From assembly GCA_027314685.1 (NCBI GenBank), contig DAHVAI010000380.1:1-15297 (forward strand): a DNA stretch of 15,297 bases. The letters are read 5' to 3'. The position numbers and the translations under genes were made by a program. The stretch comes from Nitrososphaerota archaeon (GTDB taxonomy: Archaea > Thermoproteota > Nitrososphaeria > Nitrososphaerales > CADDZS01). Position 1 is the stretch's first letter, and each line of letters opens with the position of its first letter. Positions 7,272 to 14,367 of the stretch are shown piece by piece. The notes under the pieces were generated by a model. The model did no database searches and was not told the origin of the DNA. It saw only the letters and a list, made by a program, of their open reading frames with translations.

Positions 7272-9200
7272 ATGCAAGAAGAGGCTCAAAGACAAGATTT
7301 TGGGGAATCAACATCTCGAACATCATCATCAAGCACAAACCAAAGAATCCGGAGTGTAGCTCAGATCTCAAAGAGATATCCTATCCCTGTCTTTGCGATA
7401 GCCGCACTAGTCGCGGGAGCTATTATCCAGCTGGTGTTTGGTGAGCCTTCTATTGCTCGTTGGGTGTGGTACGGCGCTCTAATAATTGGCGGTCTACCAA
7501 TAATTTGGGGTACATTCCGTGGCATACTGCGTGGCAAATTTGCATCTGATGTTGTCGCAATGCTCGCAATTATCGCGGCTATTTTGATGGATCAAGCTTT
7601 TGCCGGTGTTGTTGTAGTCTTGATGCAATCTGGCGGGGAGGCAATAGAGGACTATGGTTTGAGAAGGGCAACATCATCACTTGACGCGTTGTTGGCGCAC
7701 GCTCCACGGTTAGCAAGAAGAAAGAATCCTAACGGTTCTATAGATATCATCAACGTTAACCAGGTAAGAGTCGGCGATCATCTTGTGGTGAGACCTGGAG
7801 ATCTCGTTCCCGTGGATGGTGAAATTATATCTGGAAAATCCGAGATTGATGAATCTGCTCTCACTGGCGAACCAATTCCGAGAGCCAAATCCAACGGCGA
7901 CAAAGTTCTTAGCGGAGCGATCAACTTGAATGGCGGCTTAGAAATCAGGGCTGACAAGATCAGTCAAGACAGTGAATACGCACGGATAGTCGAGCTCGTT
8001 AAGAAAGCTCAGGAAGAAAAGCCTCCGATTCAAAGACTAGCAGATCAGTATGCTGTTTACTTCACCCCAATCACGCTGGCAGTGAGCGCGATAGGTTTTC
8101 TCATAACGTTTAACCCTGTTACCATTCTTGCAGTTCTTGTCGTTGCTACTCCTTGCCCTCTAATTCTCGCAACTCCTATCGCGGTTATCAGCGGAGTAAA
8201 CAAAGCAGCAAAGAGAGGAATCATCGTGAAAGGCGGTGCTGCGATAGAGCAAATGGGAAGAACAAGAGTGGTAGCGTTCGACAAAACCGGAACCATTACT
8301 TTTGGAGCTCCATTTGTCGAAAAAGTAGTCGCAATTAACAACTTCACAACAGAGGAGATTCTGTTAAAGGCAGGTTGCGTAGGGCAACTTTCTTCGCACG
8401 TCGCTGCGCAATCCATTGCCCACAAGGCAGCGAAACAATTTGCCAAGCTTGAACTTCCTCTTGGATTCAAGGAGACTCCTGGTGCCGGTGTCGAGGGTGT
8501 GGTTCAACAGCAAACAATTCTCGTGGGTTCCAAGAGATTCTTAGAAGCGCGTATTGGCAAGGAACTAGTGGGAAGCCAGCTTCAGAACGTGATCGATGGG
8601 ACTCAATCATATGGTAAGATGCTAACTTTCGTAGCTATTGATTCCAAACCAGCTGGTGTCATTGTCTTTAATGATCAGCTCCGCGCGGGCGTTCCTTCAA
8701 TGATTCAACGCCTTCATGATCTCGGCGTAGAGGAAACTGTCATGCTGACAGGTGATAACTTTGAGAATGCGCAAACAATAGCTAGAGAAGCAGGGATTCA
8801 AGTCGTTGAAGCAAATCTCCTTCCCGGTCAAAAAGTCGAGAAACTCCAAAAGCTGAAGGAAAAATACGAGAGACTGATGATGGTTGGTGACGGAATCAAT
8901 GACGCGCCTGCGCTTGCAACGGCGACTGTTGGCGTTGCGATGGGTGCGCATGGTGCGGGTATTTCGGCGGAAGCAGCTGACGTTGTACTTCTAGTGGATG
9001 ACATTACAGCTGTATCGGATGCCGTGTCAATAAGCCAGCGTATGCTCAAAGTGGCAAAGCAAGGCATATTCATCGGACTGGGATCAAGCTTTGCTCTGAT
9101 GGTCATAGCAGCTTTTGGATTCATACCTCCTGCGATCGGAGCTATGCTTCAAGAAGTGATTGATGCTTCGGTAATACTCAATGCGCTGAGAGCAAGATAG
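7272..9200 (+). CDS. Heavy-metal translocating P1B-type ATPase without metal-binding N-domain
   Basis: This 642-aa membrane pump moves a transition-metal ion across the cytoplasmic membrane using ATP. A Ser/Thr-rich cytoplasmic N-terminus (1-33) carries no GMxCxxC HMA domain. Helices lie at about 38-56, 63-82 and 92-118, then the actuator domain with TGEP (198-201), then helices around 255-275 and 280-305. The second of these has the metal-site motif TPCPL (C295). Next come DKTGT (phosphorylated D337), a nucleotide-binding domain, TGDN (D495), GDGINDAP (D540, D544) and a C-terminal helix pair ending QEVIDASVILNALR. The usual SxHP motif of the nucleotide domain reads SSHV (H376), with Pro replaced. 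TPC in place of CPC or SPC recalls the P1B-5-like subgroup, but the hemerythrin tail known there is absent, so the ion cannot be assigned. The gene has its own promoter and lies 402 bp upstream of the redox cluster. Confidence 0.92.
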   Translation: MQEEAQRQDFGESTSRTSSSSTNQRIRSVAQISKRYPIPVFAIAALVAGAIIQLVFGEPSIARWVWYGALIIGGLPIIWGTFRGILRGKFASDVVAMLAIIAAILMDQAFAGVVVVLMQSGGEAIEDYGLRRATSSLDALLAHAPRLARRKNPNGSIDIINVNQVRVGDHLVVRPGDLVPVDGEIISGKSEIDESALTGEPIPRAKSNGDKVLSGAINLNGGLEIRADKISQDSEYARIVELVKKAQEEKPPIQRLADQYAVYFTPITLAVSAIGFLITFNPVTILAVLVVATPCPLILATPIAVISGVNKAAKRGIIVKGGAAIEQMGRTRVVAFDKTGTITFGAPFVEKVVAINNFTTEEILLKAGCVGQLSSHVAAQSIAHKAAKQFAKLELPLGFKETPGAGVEGVVQQQTILVGSKRFLEARIGKELVGSQLQNVIDGTQSYGKMLTFVAIDSKPAGVIVFNDQLRAGVPSMIQRLHDLGVEETVMLTGDNFENAQTIAREAGIQVVEANLLPGQKVEKLQKLKEKYERLMMVGDGINDAPALATATVGVAMGAHGAGISAEAADVVLLVDDITAVSDAVSISQRMLKVAKQGIFIGLGSSFALMVIAAFGFIPPAIGAMLQEVIDASVILNALRAR

Positions 9201-9602
9201 AGCGTTCCGCCATGTTGGCAAGCTAATGCTATGCATCTTGAGAGTCAAACCTAGCGACCATCGAAGTACCTGATATGCGATCATCTTCTCCAAGGTTATG
9301 TCTTACTATGGGCCAAGGGACAACATTTTCACAAGTGTACTATGATGGAGTAGTACAGATTTGGGCTACTTGCCGCGTCTTAGACTCCAGAAACGCAAAC
9401 TAGGCAATTAAATTGGTTTTCAAATCAATTCAAAAATGTAGAATTAAGAACTTCAAACTAGAGTTACGTTTTTGAACTGAAATGGACGCAACAAAAGAAG
9501 CAACATCTGGAACACAAATCCAGAGTCACAAATTAGCGACAAACTTGGCCTGGCATTCAAGGATGTATCTGACATCGCAGCATCGAAGGCGAGCATAAAA
9601 AA
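9201..9602. other. Intergenic region between the ATPase and the redox cluster
   Basis: These 402 bp hold no supported gene. Visible structure is a perfect 7-bp inverted repeat at 9336-9357, an A/T-rich stretch at about 9413-9440 (AATTAAATT, possible TATA for the cluster, leaving a leader of about 155 nt), and a 6-bp hairpin TCTGGA/TCCAGA at 9506-9524. A 38-codon frame opens at 9482 but looks like chance. The promoter of the downstream cluster should lie in here, but I cannot place it firmly. Confidence 0.4.
9336..9357. repeat. Perfect inverted repeat, candidate operator
   Basis: TGTACTA (9336-9342) and TAGTACA (9351-9357) are exact reverse complements separated by 8 bp. A 22-bp dyad of this shape would suit a homodimeric winged-helix or metalloregulator. 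It lies 136 bp after the ATPase stop and about 245 bp before the next gene. No neighbouring regulator gene is seen, so its role is open and chance is possible. Confidence 0.35.
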
Positions 9603-9977
9603 ATGCAAAAGCTTTCATTGATATCGATACTGACTCTTCTAGTCATTGGTTCCGTCGGTGGCATCATCACAGTTGCAATGAATCCATTCAACACAACAGG
9701 CCACGCTTCAGCTCCGCAGCTGAATACTCCCGAGATCAATACGGTCACCTCAACCTCTAACGGTGATTCAAATTCTAGCTCCACATCGAGTCAGAGCTCC
9801 ACTTCCAGTTCTTCCGGTCTCTTAACGAATTCAACGGGTCTTCTATCTAACCCTCCGACAAACCAATCTGGAGGCGACGATGGCTCGGGAGACGGTGGCA
9901 GCAGCCAATGTGGTGGGGTCACAACTCAGACCAGCGTCGCGACCACTACGTCCTGCACGTACCAACACGATGATTAG
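9603..9977 (+). CDS. Ser/Thr-rich exported or membrane-anchored protein of unknown function
   Basis: This is a 124-aa protein. Residues about 4-26 form a hydrophobic signal peptide or membrane anchor (LSLISILTLLVIGSVGGIIT). The rest (about 30-124) is low-complexity: dense Ser, Thr, Asn and Gly, several N-x-S/T sequons (such as NTT, NSS, NST and NQS), an acidic Gly/Asp patch, and two cysteines near the C-terminus (QCGG and SCTY) that could pair. I recognise no family. Its composition resembles the linker of the Rieske protein two genes downstream and fits an extracellular, probably glycosylated archaeal surface protein. It ends 32 bp before the cytochrome b-like gene on the same strand, so it may be the first gene of the cluster. 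The ATG follows a run of seven A with no ribosome site. It has no redox or metal motif. Confidence 0.6.
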   Translation: MQKLSLISILTLLVIGSVGGIITVAMNPFNTTGHASAPQLNTPEINTVTSTSNGDSNSSSTSSQSSTSSSSGLLTNSTGLLSNPPTNQSGGDDGSGDGGSSQCGGVTTQTSVATTTSCTYQHDD

Positions 9978-10009
9978 AGCGCTCAACATCAATAGTAAAG
10001 GAATGAGGC

Positions 10010-10540
10010 ATGGTCCTAGCCCCGACCACTGTTGGAGATATTTTCGGCTTTCTAGCCGTGGTCTTGGGCGGGACTTCAGCCTTTTTCATGATGATGCGGG
10101 CTAAACTAGTAAAGGTCACGAAAAGCCTGTCTGGCGTACGAGCAGCTCACATTGTAATCTCTGCATCTGCGGGAGCTTTTCTTATCTTACACATTGCTTA
10201 TTTCTATTCGTGGCCTATCACCACTGGAGTGCTTCTTGGGTATGGCGCTTTTGCTATGTCCATAGTTGTATGGATGACTGGAGTAGCCTTCTTGGAAAAA
10301 GTCAGAGACTCTTTGTTCTTTCATAGTTCTTTTTCAGTAGTATTCATCTCACTCGCCCTAATGCACGCCGCTTCAGCGAATTATAACATGGTACCGATAG
10401 TCTCCGAGTTACTGATAGTCGCTACCCTAATTGTGATAATTTCGAACGTTTGGTATCAGCTGAAAAAGATGACGGGAGGAAAAAAGCCTGTGATCCCAAT
10501 TCCCCAAAACAAACCCAAGGTGGAAAAGCCCGTTGGATAG
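10010..10540 (+). CDS. Small multi-helix membrane protein, candidate di-heme cytochrome b / ferric-reductase-like
   Basis: This is a 176-aa integral membrane protein with about five helices (roughly 8-28, 44-66, 70-94, 103-122, 127-147) and a basic, Pro-rich cytoplasmic-type tail (150-176). Two helices carry paired histidines: H47 and H61 in the second, and H105 and H119 in the fourth. Both pairs are exactly 14 residues apart. This is the spacing of the axial heme ligands in bc1 cytochrome b and close to that in ferric-reductase/NOX transmembrane domains. A stacked pair of b hemes is therefore the natural inference. It is far shorter than cytochrome b (about 380 aa) and lacks a PEWY motif, so an ordinary quinol-oxidation site is not evident. 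A GAGG stretch just before ATG 10010 may serve as a ribosome site. The gene overlaps the Rieske gene by 8 bp. The membrane nature is clear; heme binding is inferred. Confidence 0.68.
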   Translation: MVLAPTTVGDIFGFLAVVLGGTSAFFMMMRAKLVKVTKSLSGVRAAHIVISASAGAFLILHIAYFYSWPITTGVLLGYGAFAMSIVVWMTGVAFLEKVRDSLFFHSSFSVVFISLALMHAASANYNMVPIVSELLIVATLIVIISNVWYQLKKMTGGKKPVIPIPQNKPKVEKPVG

Positions 10541-11105
10541 GCGAGAGTTTGTCAGAAGAATGGTAATAATCGGTGTTATGGGAGGCACTGGAGCAAGCGG
10601 TGTGTACGCCCTGGCTCAGAAGATTTTGAGCTCCCCATCCCTAAATGGACAGCCAACGCCATCTACCTTGACCAACACTCCATCTACAGAAACGGTTACA
10701 GTCACAGTTACAAACACTGGTGGATCAGCTGGAAGCGGACCTGGAAATAGCTCCACCTCAACATCAACCACTAACGTAAACTCCTCGCCTCCCGCTGGTT
10801 ATATTTTACTCGCACCGTTGAGTGCTGTGTCCGGCAAGACGTATGCTTATTTTAACCACCCAACTGGCGGATCCTCGATTCTCGTAAGTTACAACGGAGC
10901 GTGGAAAGCGTTCAGTGCTGTCTGCACGCATTCAGGGTGTACTATAGACTACGCGTCTTCGGAACTCGTCTGTCCTTGCCACAATGGTTCATTCAGCGCC
11001 GTCAACGGAAGCGTCCTTGGCGGACCTCCTCCAAGACCTCTCCCGGAATATGGTATCCAAATCGTCAATGGCAATATTTACGTTAGCAACGCCGTGATAA
11101 ACTAG
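10533..11105 (+). CDS. Tat-exported Rieske [2Fe-2S] protein
   Basis: This 190-aa electron-transfer protein begins with a twin-arginine signal (DRREFVRRM) and a hydrophobic helix (about 10-28) that may stay as an anchor. A 50-residue Ser/Thr/Asn-rich linker (about 36-86) follows, then a Rieske domain (about 88-190) outside the membrane. Both cluster boxes are complete: CTHSGC (C131, H133, C136) and CPCHNGSF (C147, C149, H150). C131, H133, C147 and H150 bind the iron; C136 and C149 form the usual disulfide, a feature of high-potential respiratory-type Rieske proteins. The GGPPPRPLPEY motif after box 2 is also typical. The start must be TTG at 10533, because the next ATG (10560) would delete the RR motif. 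The gene overlaps the preceding cytochrome b-like gene by 8 bp, which argues for coupled expression and a shared complex. It is a Rieske protein without doubt; its partner is inferred. Confidence 0.93.
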   Translation: MDRREFVRRMVIIGVMGGTGASGVYALAQKILSSPSLNGQPTPSTLTNTPSTETVTVTVTNTGGSAGSGPGNSSTSTSTTNVNSSPPAGYILLAPLSAVSGKTYAYFNHPTGGSSILVSYNGAWKAFSAVCTHSGCTIDYASSELVCPCHNGSFSAVNGSVLGGPPPRPLPEYGIQIVNGNIYVSNAVIN

Positions 11106-11542
11106 GCGCACGCATCTCACCCATCGTTGTCTCAATTGTAGTTCCAGCTCAAATGCGGACCGCGTAAGCATGCCACTGTCGCAGCCGATGAATCAAGCCA
11201 TGTTAATGAGACGAATTAGATGCAGTTCTGAATCACTAATGAGCTTCAGGCGTCTCACATGGCTCCTCTAATCGATGTGAATTTGTACTTTTGGAGGTAT
11301 TGAAAATTGATTGGATATTGGCCAAAGTTGTGATCTTCTACGATCTTGGTTTTTCATCTTATACACGATAATTGCAGGGTTGCAGACGATCACGGTTGCA
11401 TTGTGTTACATGCCATCTTCTCGACGATTCTACATGGAGTAAGAAAAAGTTTGCAAAGCGAGTTGACAAACTACTGACAGTCGACGCGTCCAAACGCATC
11501 AACTCATATCAGCGAATTCTCGACGATTGCTTACCTCTAACA
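11106..11542. other. Convergent intergenic gap between the Rieske gene and treY
   Basis: These 437 bp lie between two gene 3' ends. I find no tRNA, no repeat array and no gene with a start codon. A frame with no start (about 11230-11368) encodes a short plausible hydrophobic stretch (KIDWILAKVVIFYDLGFSSY), followed in another frame by IIAGLQTITVALCYM. This might be the remnant of a membrane protein but is too short to claim. No clear oligo-T terminator is seen beyond short T5 runs near 11349. Confidence 0.35.
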
Positions 11543-14356
11543 TCACGCTGATTGACTCGAAAGTAGGCAGAAGGGAAGAGAACTAAAGGCCAACTCTAAC
11601 TTCAACTGGTAATCGTTCTCTTCGCCTATCAATATTCTTTCACCGTTGAAGATGTTCGTATACTTTCCCCGAAGCGTTACGGGCAGTTTCGAATAGGTTC
11701 CTTTCCATGCATCCCCGATGGGCAGACTATTCACCTCGCAAATTTTGGAAAAGAATCTAGAAACAACAATTATGATTCTAGAACTTTTGTACTTCCGCGC
11801 GAATGACACAGTATTTGAAGCGAATTTACCAGAGGTCTTTATTGGAATATATTCACCAAAGTTGAATAGGTCTTCATTCCGCTTGCGAAAGCCTAGGATA
11901 CTTTTGACCAGATACATCTTGATCAAACCATTCTCATACTGTGAGAATAGCGATTTTGCCAAATTATGCGAGTTCGTATCTCTTGTAATTGACCTCAAGT
12001 TATTGATAAGCACGTCAAAATCAACAGGAGACCTATTGTCGGGATCTACCATTCTTATATTCCAAGTTTCACATCCCTGGTAGATGTCTGGAACACCTGG
12101 ACAGGTGAGCTTGAGCAATAGCTGAGAAAGGGAATTGTAAAATCCACAAGTTCTAACTTTGCTTAGTATATGATTTAGGTCATCCAACAATTCATGATTT
12201 TTGAATTCAAGTACTTTCCTGACGAATCTTTCCAAAGCTATGTCATAAACTGGATTAGAGCCTATCCAGCCGGTTTCTCGCTTTTCCTCTTTCGACGCTT
12301 TTCTCATATAACTTGCTATTCGATCGACAAACTCTTTGCTTATTGAGTTAGGGCAATCAGGTAAAGTAGCCAACAAAGCCTCATACAGTAGGTATTCGTC
12401 ATTTCTGGTGGGAAACAGCTTCGTTCCAACACGAGTTTTGAACCGCAGATTCTTCCTTGACCAGCGATTAATTGCGATATTCCACTCCTCTGGAAGTTCA
12501 GACAGAACATCCAGTCTCGCTCGGGAATCTTCGCTCCACTTTGTGTCATGCGTTGAACTAGCGAGCATCGTATTTGGCCAGTTCTTTGCGATTTTTACGT
12601 TCTTAGAATGAAATTCTTCAACGGTGACCCCGAATTCCGACGGATCTCCGCCTACCTCATTGAGGGAAGACAGCGGAAAGTATCTGTAGGACGCTGTATC
12701 TTCCAATCCCTTTGCTAAAATAGTGGGAGTTAGTTGCTGAAATCTCAGGCAAAATTCCTTATAGCGAGGATTATCTCTTGCGCCAGTACTTAAGAACAAG
12801 TGTCTCAGAAGATTCACCGTAGTCTTCTTCTTCGCTCCAACTCGCTTTGCAGTCTCTCTAAGCGCCTCTTCAAGAATAGAGCGATCATCAGATGTGATGG
12901 TTGAAGCTACATAAGTTCGATAAACCGGAAAATGTACGGCTAGCTCTTCTATCACACTACGCAAATCAGACCCCGAAACGCTTTCAAAACGTTTAGGCAA
13001 CTTGTAAGAGCGGACGAGTCGAATTAGTCTATCAACATCAGGTCGTGTGAACCTTCTGACGATCATCCTTTTACTGTCAAGACTAACTTCTTCGAGACTT
13101 TCACTTGTTTTGGAAAAATTATTGTAAATACTTTCAAATGCTTTCTGGTTCTGCTTTGCGACAAACAGACCGTTCATTCGTTTAGTGAAATCATATCCAG
13201 TTGTTCCCGAGACCTTCCAGTCCATACGCAGCTTCTCCTCTCCAAGCAAGATTTTCTCAATGACAACGTACGGTTTGATTCGATGATTTTTTGTTTTGGT
13301 CGAGAAAAGTTCTTGCAGTCGTTCCAGATATTGAGCTGGATCTTTGAGACCATCCACATGATCAACTCTAAGAGCGTTGACAAGGCCTCTCTTTATCCAA
13401 TCTCGCACAAGGGCATGAGACTCCTCAAATACAGATTGGTCTTCGACGCAGATTGCGGCAAGATCGTTGACGTAGACAAATCTTCGATAGTTTACTTTCT
13501 TCATTGCATCGCGCCAGTACTCTAAGAGATAATGTTGGAGAGCAAGAAAGTCGTGAAAAATCTTCCAATCAGGCGTCTTTCTAACATTTGCATTGATGGT
13601 GCGCAATAATTTATGAAAAGAGCGGGTTATTTCTGGTTCAGTTAGAGTAGTAGCAATCTCCGTCTTCAGTTTGCCAAGATTTCTAGAATCTATCTCTTCT
13701 GTTTTCAGATATTCGACGATCTCTCGGACTACACGCATAGACCATTTAGATTCATTAAGCTGTTTCAGAATGAATATGTAGGATTCTATCGATATCGGGA
13801 GCTTCGTGCCGTACACCTCAAGGCAAATTGGATTTTTCCTGTTATCGAGATCGGAGAAAAGTTTGAGATTTCCTGACCTAAGAACATCACTCAGTCTACT
13901 CCCAAGAATTGGCAGAATCACTCTGTGTTTGCTTAGACTTGCATTCCAATCGATGTCAAAGTAGTTAGCGTACTTGGAGTTGATCCCTTTTTCGAGAACA
14001 TCAAACCAAAGCTTGTTTTCCGGGCTAGTGCTCATGTGGTTTGGGACTATATCGAGGAGAAGCCCCATCTTATTCTTTGAAAGTAGCTTGCAAAATTCTT
14101 CGAATTCTTTTTCAGAAGCGATTTCGCGATTTAGCTCTGTATGAGATACCACATCATAGCAATGTGGGCTGCCACTGCGAGCTCTTAATAACGGTGAGGA
14201 GTAAACGTGAGACACACCAAGCTTATTCAAGTAAGGAATCAGCTTCTTGGCATCTTTTAGGGTAAACCCGTTGTTGAGTTGTAGCCGGTATGTTGCCCTG
14301 GGTATCCCAGGACATTCTGTCGAGTGATTGTAGGTTCGCATCCAGCGATTACCCAC
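11543..14356 (-). CDS. treY: Malto-oligosyltrehalose synthase (GH13_26)
   Basis: This 937-aa intramolecular transglycosylase converts the reducing-end alpha-1,4 bond of malto-oligosaccharides to alpha,alpha-1,1, making a trehalosyl end for TreZ. The TreY signature is clear: PRATYRLQLNNGFT at the start, then GLLLDIVPNHMS, ALRVDHVDGL (nucleophile D332), YVVIEKIL (acid/base E367), SGTTGYDF, and STHDTKWSEDSRARL (D604). The C-terminal block is GVPDIYQGCETWNI to DPDNRSPVDF. Region IV normally reads HDTKRSEDVRAR; here Trp replaces the Arg after Lys. The protein is longer than the roughly 720-aa Sulfolobus enzymes, with extra helical sequence around 400-560 and a long C-terminal domain. The GTG at 14354-14356 opens the frame, but the ATG at 14339-14341 (residue 6) is an equally good start. 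It follows treX by 11 bp, so the two form an operon, as in Sulfolobus. Confidence 0.94.
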   Translation of the reverse strand: MGNRWMRTYNHSTECPGIPRATYRLQLNNGFTLKDAKKLIPYLNKLGVSHVYSSPLLRARSGSPHCYDVVSHTELNREIASEKEFEEFCKLLSKNKMGLLLDIVPNHMSTSPENKLWFDVLEKGINSKYANYFDIDWNASLSKHRVILPILGSRLSDVLRSGNLKLFSDLDNRKNPICLEVYGTKLPISIESYIFILKQLNESKWSMRVVREIVEYLKTEEIDSRNLGKLKTEIATTLTEPEITRSFHKLLRTINANVRKTPDWKIFHDFLALQHYLLEYWRDAMKKVNYRRFVYVNDLAAICVEDQSVFEESHALVRDWIKRGLVNALRVDHVDGLKDPAQYLERLQELFSTKTKNHRIKPYVVIEKILLGEEKLRMDWKVSGTTGYDFTKRMNGLFVAKQNQKAFESIYNNFSKTSESLEEVSLDSKRMIVRRFTRPDVDRLIRLVRSYKLPKRFESVSGSDLRSVIEELAVHFPVYRTYVASTITSDDRSILEEALRETAKRVGAKKKTTVNLLRHLFLSTGARDNPRYKEFCLRFQQLTPTILAKGLEDTASYRYFPLSSLNEVGGDPSEFGVTVEEFHSKNVKIAKNWPNTMLASSTHDTKWSEDSRARLDVLSELPEEWNIAINRWSRKNLRFKTRVGTKLFPTRNDEYLLYEALLATLPDCPNSISKEFVDRIASYMRKASKEEKRETGWIGSNPVYDIALERFVRKVLEFKNHELLDDLNHILSKVRTCGFYNSLSQLLLKLTCPGVPDIYQGCETWNIRMVDPDNRSPVDFDVLINNLRSITRDTNSHNLAKSLFSQYENGLIKMYLVKSILGFRKRNEDLFNFGEYIPIKTSGKFASNTVSFARKYKSSRIIIVVSRFFSKICEVNSLPIGDAWKGTYSKLPVTLRGKYTNIFNGERILIGEENDYQLKLELAFSSLPFCLLSSQSA

Positions 14357-14367
14357 CGAGTCAGAAT

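Noticed and set aside
8057..8470. 137-codon minus-strand frame inside the P-type ATPase gene
   Set aside because: It is opposite the conserved TPCPL-DKTGT region; its apparent hydrophobicity is a mirror of the ATPase membrane codons.
9330..9400. Possible tRNA-like folding around the 9336-9357 inverted repeat
   Set aside because: No acceptor stem, T-loop GTTCRA sequence or anticodon arm could be built; only the single dyad stands.
9482..9598. 38-codon frame starting ATG upstream of the Ser/Thr-rich protein gene
   Set aside because: Composition is not protein-like, another frame across the same bases looks equally plausible, and no ribosome site or TATA box is placed for it.
11380..11420. GGGTTGCAGACGATC stretch resembling part of a tRNA
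   Set aside because: No matching acceptor or D arm nearby and no T-loop consensus.
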